A DNA stretch of 64,000 bases from Jaminaea rosea (Eukaryota; Basidiomycota; Exobasidiomycetes; Microstromatales). Under the pieces are notes generated by a model, which saw only the letters and a list, made by a program, of their open reading frames with translations, had not been told where the DNA came from and did no database searches. The DNA lies in contig NW_020289977.1 in NCBI RefSeq assembly GCF_003144245.1, forward strand, positions 1,178,001 to 1,242,000. Reading direction: 5' to 3'. This document shows positions 56,092-64,000 of this stretch, in pieces (the first letter of the stretch is position 1; each line of letters starts with the position of its first letter). The position numbers and the translations under genes are program-made.

Positions 56092-57030
56092 CTACTGCTT
56101 CGCCCTCTGCCCCTGTCCAGGCCCCTTGCCATCCAAGCCGAACATCTCCCTTAGCCCAACACCGTACGCCAAATGCATCAACCTAGCGTCCACTTCATAT
56201 CCCTCCTCCTTCTGCAAGCGCTTCAGTTCGCCATAGAGCCCCTTGAGCTTGACGAGCCTACGCTCCACAAACTCCCCCTCATCAGGCTCGGCCACCGGCG
56301 GAGGCGAATCGTCCGAAGCCAGATCGATGCGCACGCAAACCAGAGTCATGCAGGCCATACTGCATCCCGGGTCGCTGTACATCGTTCGGGACACCTCCAG
56401 CACTTTACTCGTCTGACCAGACCCATCCCCATCATTCCCAACTTCATAGCCAGTCTCCTCCTTCAACTCTCGCATAGCCGTCTGTTCTGGCCCTTCACCT
56501 TCATCCACCAATCCAGCGGGAAGCTCGATAACCAATCCTTTACTCTTGACCTCTTTCGCCTCCTTGCGCTCCTCCTCCGCAACCATTACGGGAGGTCGAA
56601 ACTGGCTGACCAGGATCACCTCGGGGTCTTCACGACTGCTCGGCCTGGCGATCAAACCAAGGATGGCAACCGCGTCCACTGCGCTGCCTTTGCGGGTTGG
56701 ACGCTCAGCCGTCTCCCACTTGCGATCACGGCCCGTCGGGTCGCGCCATTGGATTGAGCGGAGGGAGACCCACTTGAATTGGTCGGTTTCGAGGCGGTTG
56801 GTGGAGAGGATCTTGCTGTCCGTTGCTGGCGTGCCGGTGGACATGGTGGTTGTGGACTTGGAAAGGCGGATGGAGGTGTGGAAGGAGGAGGGCGGGAGGG
56901 TCGCGGTAGAGGCTATGTGGCCTTTTGGCTGCGTGTGGGTCGCTGATCTGGTAGTAGCGAGAAGAGGACAGTACGGGGCAAGACGACTGCTAATGGCCCT
57001 GCTCGATGTGAGGAGCATATATCCCGTCAA
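56092..57030 (-). CDS. Nudix hydrolase, ADP-ribose pyrophosphatase type, with presequence
   Basis: These enzymes hydrolyse ADP-ribose and related nucleoside diphosphates. The intronless 312-residue protein has a complete Nudix box at 173-195: G173, E179, R187-E188-L189, E191-E192 and G194. The domain resembles the yeast Ysa1/NUDT5 group (ILVSQFRPP, VIELPAGLVDEGE, DPGCSMACMTLV). The first 62 residues are Ser/Thr/Arg-rich without acidic residues, like a mitochondrial presequence, and M63 (56844) begins MSTGTPATDSK, where a cytosolic form would start. The gene converges on SEN1 with 125 bp between stops. Substrate preference within the group is not certain. Confidence 0.88.
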   Translation of the reverse strand: MTGYMLLTSSRAISSRLAPYCPLLATTRSATHTQPKGHIASTATLPPSSFHTSIRLSKSTTTMSTGTPATDSKILSTNRLETDQFKWVSLRSIQWRDPTGRDRKWETAERPTRKGSAVDAVAILGLIARPSSREDPEVILVSQFRPPVMVAEEERKEAKEVKSKGLVIELPAGLVDEGEGPEQTAMRELKEETGYEVGNDGDGSGQTSKVLEVSRTMYSDPGCSMACMTLVCVRIDLASDDSPPPVAEPDEGEFVERRLVKLKGLYGELKRLQKEEGYEVDARLMHLAYGVGLREMFGLDGKGPGQGQRAKQ

Positions 57031-57509
57031 GTTGGTTGTGATGAGAAGGAACGAAGAGTTGATGAAGCTGGATCCTATTCACGTCAGCGCAAGCGCGCAC
57101 GGCCCACAGCTTGACGAGTGGAGGCGAACGGCCCCTTGGAAGACACTCCATCCTGCGTCGGCTCTCATCGAGAAGTCGAACAAATTCATTCGAGATGCGA
57201 AACCAAGGACAGAGGAACAGAGATCATGTGTGAGGAGAGATGTCGTGGATCTTGAGATGGGGAGAAGAAAGAGGGTATCGACGACTGCAGGCAGGGAATG
57301 GATATGTGCCCGCCGTCCTAGCGAATGAAAGAGTAGAAGCGAAATCGCGCAACGAGACAAAAAAGAGACATAGAGCCAGCTAGGGGGGTTGCCCATTTGC
57401 TTGGTATCCTGCTCAATCTAGACCTCGTCGCTCCTACTATCATTCGTCGTCGATACTGAACCCCCTCCTCACCTCATTTTTGCAAAGGTGACGAGTGGAG
57501 TCTAGTTGC
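57031..57509. other. Intergenic tract
   Basis: 479 bp, tandem between the Nudix start and the aldehyde dehydrogenase stop. No gene recognised. Confidence 0.4.
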
Positions 57510-59484
57510 TTAGAAGGCCGTGATCAGCCCTCTCGAGCGCGCACCGAGGACGAGCGAAAGTAGAGCGACGAGGTAGACGAGCTTCCTCACGAGGCCAGAG
57601 GAGTTGGGCTCTTGGTGAGAAGGAAAAGAAAGAGGGGACGGCGAAGTGGGAAAGATGAGAAAGGAGAGCTCAGAGTTTTGCCCTCGGGTCCCCATCGCTC
57701 TCCCGCAGGCCGGAGCTGCTAGCGACGTCTTCGCCGCCACTGCGACTCACCTTGGTAACCGAAGCGTGCGGGTTCTTGGGGCGGGCAAAGTTGGCCTTCT
57801 TGCCAGCCAGGAAGCCGAGCATGCTCAGGTTCTTGATGTTGTAAGGCGGGTAGCGGCCCTTCATGAGCATCTCAACGGCGTGGCCCATGATACCCCTGTG
57901 GGGGGCCTCAAGCACGGCACGCTTGTGGGAGAACTCGTCGAAGCCCCACTTGCCGTGGTAAGCTCCGTACCCCGAGGGACCGGTGCCGCCGAAGGGAAGA
58001 GAGCCGACGGCGTTGTGCAGAAGGATGTCTCCGGTGAGGACACCGCCCGAGCGGCAGTTCTCGATGAGCTTGTCGCTGTTAGCTGAGAAGGAGTAAAGGG
58101 CGAGAGGCTGGTCGCGCGAGTTGATGAACTGGATTGCCTCGTCGACGTTCTGGACTGCGACGATGGGAAGGACCTGCGGGTGCGTGAGTAAGAGGAAGAG
58201 GTAACGCATCAGTGTTGCTGATCATTGTAAGACCCGGCCATCACGTCATGCTCACGGGACCAAAGATCTCGCCAGTCATGATGGAGTCGTCGGGCTTGAC
58301 ATCAGATACGACGACCAGGGGGAATGCGCGGCTCTGCGACTTGTTGTCCTCGGGCGGCCCACCGAGCACAATCTTGCCGTTGGTGCCCTCGAGCATCCCC
58401 TTGACACGCTTCCAGTGTCCCTCGTTGACCATCTTGCTCTGCTGGTCAGTGGCAGCCTCCTGTCCCTTGGGCCAGAATTGATCGGCCGCCTTCTTGAACT
58501 CGGCGACGAGCTGCGACTGGACCTTCTTCGTGCAGAGCACATAGTCGGGTGCAACGCACGTCTGGCCGACGTTGAATTGCTTTCCCCAAAGAATGCGCTT
58601 GGCCGCAATGGGCAAGTCGGCCGTCTCGTCTACCCAGGTAGGTGACTTACCGCCCAGCTCAAGGGTGGTGGGGCAGAGCCACTTGGCTGCCTTTTCGGCG
58701 ACGATGCGGCCTACAGTACCGTTACCGGTGTAGAGAATGTGCTCCCACCTGCAGTCAAGCAGCGCGGTGGACTGAGGGATACCACCGTTGACAGCGCGGT
58801 AGCACTCAGGGTCGAGATACTTGGGGAAGAGGTCGGAGATGAGCTTGGCCGAATGGGCCGACACCTCGGAGGGCTTGAGCACGCAAGTGTTGCCCGCAGC
58901 GATGGCGCCGATAAGAGGGCCGATCTGGACTGTCAAGGGATAATTCCACGCGCCGAGGATGAGGACGGTTCCCTTTGGCTCGCGACGGACGTGAGGGTTG
59001 TGAAATCCCCAGGCGAGACCAGGAGAAACCTTCTCCTTCTTGGCCCATGACTTGACGCTGTGGACTGCTTCGACTGCTTCGGTGATGGTGGTCATGAGCT
59101 CGGCGAACATGCTCTCGAACTTGTGGCGACCCAAGTCCTTGTTGAGGGCCTCGCAGAAGGCGCTGCAGAAGGGGTGTCAGGGATCAGCATCGAGTGCGAG
59201 TGAGTAGAAATGACCACTCTTGAACACACTCACTCCTCATTGTCCTGCAACATGAATGCAAGTTGCTTGAGCTGGTTCTGACGGTACTCGATGGAGCGAG
59301 TCTTGCCCGTCAAGAAGGCAGCACGAAGCTCCTTGTTGATCTGAGAGAGCGTGGGAGAGAGGAGGCAGTGACAATCAGTCTCGTTGGCAGGCGAATGTCA
59401 CATTGTCCGTGCTGCCTCGCTCACCTGCGGGATGCTCTCGACGGCATCGTATTTGAGGCCGGCGGCTTCAGCTGCGGCTGCCAT
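57510..59484 (-). CDS. HFD1: Fatty aldehyde dehydrogenase, Hfd1/ALDH3-like, with alternative C termini
   Basis: It oxidises long-chain aldehydes to acids using NAD(P). Five exons (59484-59425, 59340-59234, 59162-58256, 58173-57751, 57608-57510) give 531 residues. The active-site Glu is in LELGGKSP, the catalytic Cys in NVGQTCVAPDY, and EIFGPVLPIV is rebuilt at the fourth junction; PFGGTGPSGYGAYHGKWGFD is the ALDH3 C-terminal block. The last exon adds a hydrophobic anchor (LVYLVALLSLVLGARS), as in Hfd1 and mammalian ALDH3A2. The last intron (142 nt) is the longest in the window, and reading into it from exon 4 adds 26 codons ending DPRAKL and a stop, a canonical PTS1. Its acceptor is AGAG; using the first AG instead gives a short SPTPLAS ending without anchor. 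The start is the ATG just upstream of AAAAEAAG. Confidence 0.92.
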
Positions 59485-60391
59485 GATGACTTGGTGAATG
59501 GAAGAGGGTGGTTCGTGAATGTGTGAGGGATGTGGGTAGTTGCGACCTTGACGAAGATGGAGTGAAAGGTGCAAAGACGAGATGGGTAGAAGGTGGCGAC
59601 GTCAGCGAAGGACGAGACGAGAGGAGCCCCGCAGGGAGAAGAGAGAGATGTCGCCTCGTTCTCGCTTCGTCGTTGGCCAAAGCGCAGCGTCTGTCGTTTG
59701 GTCCACTTCATCGACGGCGGCAGCGAGGGCGCAGCTCGCTCGTTGCCGCCACTCTCGCCCGGATAGCCGGAATCATCAGCGCATTTCAATTTCCAGGGAC
59801 CCTCGGACCAGCTGCCTAACCAGCTGCCAAAGTCACACCGAACCTCGGCCGCGTCGCAGCGCTCAGAGGATAGCCGTGTGCGCTTCTTCAAAGAGCCCTG
59901 AGCGGGGGGCCGCGTCAGCCATGGTCAGCATGACCTGCTTCACAGCTTGAATGGCATTGGCAAGGATGGGGAGCGACATGCCATTGAGCAAAGAGCCTCG
60001 TCGATGGTGGCAAGATGGGCTTGGCAGCGGGGCAGCAAGGCAGCATCTGATGGCGAGGCTGGTCATTCCGCACGCGTTCAGGTGCGCGTGACCGCCTTCT
60101 GCGAAAGGATTCGATGCTTGATCTGTGCACTGTGGTGTTCTGCTTTCTCGCCCTAAATCAATCGTGATGAGTGAGCTCGGACGCTGCTAAGTGATGATGG
60201 TGCGAGATTAGTAGTAGAATGGAGGCGGTATCGAAAGCCACGTGGTCTGTTTGACAAGGTTCATTGGTGTCTTCGGGTCGGAGCGGACGGGCTGGGGTCG
60301 CCCTTGTTGCTCGTCCTCGACTGGATCGTCGACGCAGCTCGCCCTTGGTAATCTCCATCTCCTCACCACCACCTCACTACACCTGCCCACC
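59485..60391. other. Intergenic tract between divergent genes
   Basis: 907 bp separates the aldehyde dehydrogenase and COX7 starts. I examined both strands for small spliced genes and saw none convincing. It holds both promoters. Confidence 0.45.
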
Positions 60392-61246
60392 ATGATCGAC
60401 TCGCTTGTCAAGAAGGAGTGAGTATTAGCAGATGCATCGACCATGGACACTGGGAACGATCCCACGATACACGCGACGCAGCTATATTAGATGGACGACG
60501 GAGGGAATGTCGTGGGAATGTCGTGGGGAGAGATGGGCAGCGCCTTGCAAACGGCCTCTTCATTCTTTCTTCTGATCATCGCTTCTGACAACGAAGCGAC
60601 AGAGAAGGACGCGCAAAGGCATCGAGGCGAAGACAAGACGACACCAAGGTCGCTCTCTACTGCGATGCTCCTCCGCCCATGCCATCCTCATCCGCATTCT
60701 TAATTCGCCGATCCACCGTCGCATCGTTCGAAGAAAGCGGAACTAATGACGCCTTCTTTTGTCCTTTCCCTGCCCTAGAAACACCATCCTCCAGCGCCAG
60801 CGCATCTACCAGGCGGACACCAGGTGAGTGCGCCGCGCTGCTTGCTCTGACATCTATACGAGCCATTCGACTGACTCCTTCACCCCGCACTTCTCATCAC
60901 AGGCCCGTCTACCAGCGTCTCCCGTGAGCATCGAGATGACGCTGTCCCTCCTCGAAGCGAATGCTCGAATTGACGAGGACTCGAGGCAGAGTAGCCTTGG
61001 CAACATAGCAAGATGCTGACCTTTCCAGAACTTTACGTCAATTCCGCCTCCTCGCAGTCGCTCCAGGATGTACATGACCGTCTACATGGCCTTCTTCACG
61101 CTGGGCATGATCGGCACCACTGGCGGCCTTATCAACGCTGCTAGGGTGAGCTGCTTTCAAGGATCTCTTGCCAGGGCATCATCGCTGACCTAGTCCCGTC
61201 GCTCCCTCTGTTTGCGTCGCAGGGCAAGAAGGCTGGTGACTCGTAG
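60392..61246 (+). CDS. COX7: Cytochrome c oxidase subunit 7 (VIIa-like), five exons
   Basis: A small inner-membrane subunit of complex IV. Five exons of 26, 45, 21, 88 and 24 nt (60392-60417, 60779-60823, 60903-60923, 61058-61145, 61223-61246) encode 67 residues; every intron has GT-AG ends and all phases fit. The protein begins MIDSLVKKENTILQRQRIYQ, has the family segment PVYQRLPRSRMYM spanning two junctions, one TM helix (VYMAFFTLGMIGTTGGLINA) and ends ARGKKAGDS. The RLPRS and TM pattern match fungal Cox7/VIIa. The first intron is 361 nt, large for this genome. No single open frame would show this gene. Recognition rests on length, topology and the RLPRS block. Confidence 0.85.
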
Positions 61247-61728
61247 ATGTGGTGCTAGCATACACGCGCCTCTTTTGCATGGGATGGAAGGCTGGCAATC
61301 AATCTCGTATTCACATCGTTGCCGTCTGCTTCACCAGACTTATGCCATCGCATTCTTTGCCCCACGCCCATCGAGGGCCTAAACCGAGCGGTCTTGCAGA
61401 CATGACAGCCTGATTCACGAAGCATGATTGAGTTTGCTTCTTGCTTCGATCGTGGCCCGTTTTGTTATCTCAAATGATGACACACTCGCGAATGGACTGG
61501 CTCATCATCGAGGAGGGGAAGGCTGTACAGCCTCGAACGGAGAAGCTGCTTCAGGTCGAGATTCAGGTGGCCCGTGTCGCGTTCCGTCGAGTCTGGATCA
61601 AGCCGCCTTCTTCCTTCCTTTTACTGTCCACCTCACGCATTGTCACTTCGTCATTTCCATCGTTCATCCATCCATCGTCATCACCAAATTCGCTCAAGGA
61701 AAGGCTACATCGCCTCCGTAAGGACCCG
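61247..61728. other. Intergenic tract
   Basis: 482 bp between COX7 and the fusion gene, both plus. The frame upstream of the chosen start is open but has no homology. TCC/ATC-rich runs near 61640-61690 lie close to the start. Confidence 0.4.
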
Positions 61729-64000
61729 ATGCAAGACTGGTCAAAGCTCAAGGTCGCTGAGCTCAAGGAGGAGTGAGTGATCGACTCGGACATCGTGTTA
61801 CTGCTACTCAGTGCGCTACTGACGCCTTTGTTCTCACTGCGGCTTCGTTCGTCAGGCTGACCTCGCGCTCTCTCCCAACCAACGGTCTCAAGGCAGAGCT
61901 CGTAGCTCGACTGGCAGAGGCTGATTCTAGCTCATCCGCAGCTCCAGAAGCGAAAGAGGAGAATGGCGCAGAAGTCGCTGATGAGGCAGAGGTGACGGCA
62001 ACTGATGAGCCGCCGGAGACAGAAGGTGGTGCGGGTGCTGATACGGTACAGAGCGGCGACAAGCCTCGTCGGACCGACGCAGATGGAGTGGCTTCAAAGA
62101 AGAACGTCGAAGAGGAGCCAGCAATCGAGCTGCTACAGGCACCGGCAGAGGAGCCTGCGCCAACTGAGGAGATCGATCTCGGGGGTGAAGCAGCTGCAGA
62201 GCAGCCAAAAGACTCTGCCATCGACGCTACCACGGCAGTGACCACGAAAGAGCCGCAGCCCACCGAGGGCAAGCCGGCCGATTCAGCCAAGCCCGCCTCT
62301 TCCAGCCTCGTTACATCGGAATGGCTCATTTCCCAACTCTCTGCCCTCAACGCTTCGCACACCAACTCTCCGTCATCCCAGATTGCTGGTCACCCAGGGA
62401 CAGTACGATCCCTCACTGGCCCCTCAGGCGAGGCAATGGTAGTCAAGCAGACCCTTCCTGCCGAAGTGGACTTCTACGCATCCCACCTGCACGCCTCAGG
62501 CAAGCTCGAAAGCGAGACGAACAAAGGCCAGTCACTGCGCAAGCAGATGGCCACGAGGTGGACGCCGCGCTTCTACGGCTCTGCGACTGTTGCAGAGGGC
62601 GAGAAGCCGTACGTCGCATTGGAGGACTTGCTCTCTGGTGGGTTTGAGAAGGCAAACGTCCTCGACGTCAAGCTGGGGACTCAGCTTTGGGACGAGATGG
62701 ACGCTTCTCACGAAAAGCAGGAGAGGATGGAAGCGGCGGCAAAAGCGACTACAAGCGCTGAGACTGGGATTAGATTGACGTCATGGAGAACATGGGACTC
62801 ACAAGCTGAGGATGGCGCGGGACAATTTCGATCGATGGGCAAGGCCTTTGGCAAGGCGATCAGTGCTGACCAGCTGCCGCTGGGCCTCACTGCCTTCTTT
62901 GGCTTATTGAGGGGCAAAGAGGCGCAAGAGTTTGAAGAGATCGATCAGCGGGCAGCGAAGGACGCAGTTGCCGTCGCGGATGCTGCGAAGAGTCCCGTTC
63001 TCGAAGGTCCAACACTCATCTCAAGTACCCCTCGGCTGCCGTTCCACCTTGTACATCCGCTTCTCACACTACACCTTCTTCCTCAGCTGGACCGGCTCAT
63101 CGGCCTCATGTCACAGCTCGAGGTGCGCATTCGCGGCGGCTCGCTACTCGTCGTCTTCGAAGGGGAGCTGAACGCGCTCTGGAGAAGAATGAGCGAGAGG
63201 GCAATACCCCCCGCAAAGGGCGATGAGGCGGAGGAGAAGAAAGAAGGGGAGGACCAACTTCATGACGCCAAGACGCCGAAAGAGCGCAAGCGTTCTCCGC
63301 CCCTAGTAAAGCTCCGCCTTATCGACTTTGCGCACTCTCGTTTTGTACCGGGCCAAGGACCGGACGAGGGGCTGCTGAAAGGACTGCGTACGCTGCGCGC
63401 CCTTCTTGGCCACATGGTCGAGGACGTCGTGCCAATTTCGCAGGTCAGCATCGAAGAGGCTGCGCAACATCTTCCTGCGGCGAGGGTGCTGAGAGTCGAG
63501 GGGCTGGTCAGGCCTATGACCCTTGCGTTGCTTAAGGACAAGTGCAAGGAGATCCTCGCGCAAGGGGAGGGGCAGGAGGATCCGCTCGACACGACTGTCC
63601 TGGATGGAGGGGCGTGGCTGGATGGTATCAAGTCCTGCGGGTGGCTAGTGTTCCGCACCACTGAGCTGGCGATGAAGCTGCAGCGGGAGTGCGACGGCAG
63701 TCCATTCCCTCCCACCGCTTCAACAGCCATGGCCGTAGATGAGGCGGCGGGTCGACCCTCTGCACGCTTCTACCCTGTAGCGGAGCCTAGTGTGGACACG
63801 ATCGTGACGGAATATGTGCCGCTTGAGGAGAGGGCATGGAAGGGCGAGAAGAGGGAAAGGTTGCCGCTGCTCGTTCGCAAGCCGAAGTCGAACAACGACG
63901 AGGCCGACAAAGAGGGACTCGAGTGGCCCTTCCTTCTCCGTCTGGCTCACCCGCCCAGCAACGAGTCCGCGGGGAAGGAAGGTCAAGCAGCAAGCAAGAA
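61729..64000 (+). CDS. SAP domain - inositol polyphosphate multikinase - Acinus-like RRM protein (3' end beyond window)
   Basis: Two exons, 61729-61772 and 61856 to the right edge (phase 2), are open throughout: about 729 residues are visible. Residues 1-38 are a SAP domain (WSKLKVAELKEELTSRSL, then GLKAELVARL), completed by splicing. A Glu/Ala-rich linker follows. Residues about 200-535 form an IPK-family kinase: YVALEDLLSGG, VLDVKLG (D285, K287, G289), ETGIRLTSWRTWD, GGSLLVVFEGE, and LIDFAHSRFVPGQGPDEG (D505, H508). This is the Arg82/IPMK type, which phosphorylates inositol tris- and tetrakisphosphate. From about 560, LRVEGLVRPMTLALLKDK and WLDGIKSCGWLVF match the Acinus RRM (human LVRPFTL, FWIDKIKSHCFVTY). 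Acinus is itself a SAP-RRM splicing cofactor, so the kinase appears lodged inside an Acinus-like plan. SAP and kinase calls are firm; the RRM call is moderate. Confidence 0.85.

Noticed and set aside
1-64000. Transposons, LTR elements, viral relics, CRISPR arrays, rRNA
   Set aside because: I saw no reverse transcriptase, integrase, transposase or capsid-like frame, no long terminal repeats and no spaced direct-repeat array.

Overview
This is a nuclear window from a fungus, almost certainly a basidiomycete and probably a smut relative (Ustilaginomycotina). The reasons are GC-rich, densely packed genes, short GT-AG introns (about 64-142 nt) with CTRAY-like branch points, and fungal-type proteins: a PIS1 phosphatidylinositol synthase, an Ert1-type Zn2Cys6/PAS regulator, a ChAPs exomer subunit, Brl1/Brr6, an Rrn7 core factor and a Pob3 without an HMG box. 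I see no transposon, viral relic, tRNA, rRNA or CRISPR array. Species placement is inference.

Layout from left to right. An ORC5-like gene runs off the left edge and diverges from a mitochondrial membrane protein (1332-3783). Next is an in-frame fusion of an EBP-type sterol isomerase with PIS1 (4166-6036, minus), divergent from a Brl1/Brr6 gene (6331-7830). An ERCC6L2-like Snf2 ATPase (7985-11555) is followed by a gene-poor 3 kb tract (11556-14666) holding one doubtful small gene, a cluster of GTGG-N-CCAC boxes and two tandem repeats. Then come RRN7, ERT1, a complex I accessory subunit, PRMT5, a LYAR-type zinc-finger protein, a ChAPs protein, an MFS transporter and an orphan four-TM protein. 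A minus-strand block follows: PIN-domain protein, RDH54, a second MFS transporter, a SCYL2-like pseudokinase and POB3. SEN1 diverges from POB3. The right end holds a Nudix hydrolase, a fatty aldehyde dehydrogenase, a five-exon COX7 gene and a fusion gene that runs off the right edge.

The genes form no pathway cluster; most are housekeeping. Several act in genome maintenance and transcription (ORC5, ERCC6L2, RDH54, SEN1, POB3, RRN7, PRMT5), others in lipid metabolism (EBP-PIS1, aldehyde dehydrogenase) and mitochondrial function (COX7, complex I subunit, ERT1, mitochondrial membrane protein).

Three observations stand out. (1) The last gene appears to encode one polypeptide with a SAP domain, an IPMK/Arg82-type inositol polyphosphate kinase and an Acinus-like RRM. 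(2) EBP and PIS1 are spliced into one reading frame. (3) The fatty aldehyde dehydrogenase gives a C-terminal membrane anchor when its last intron is removed, but a C terminus ending in AKL, a canonical peroxisomal PTS1, when that intron is retained.
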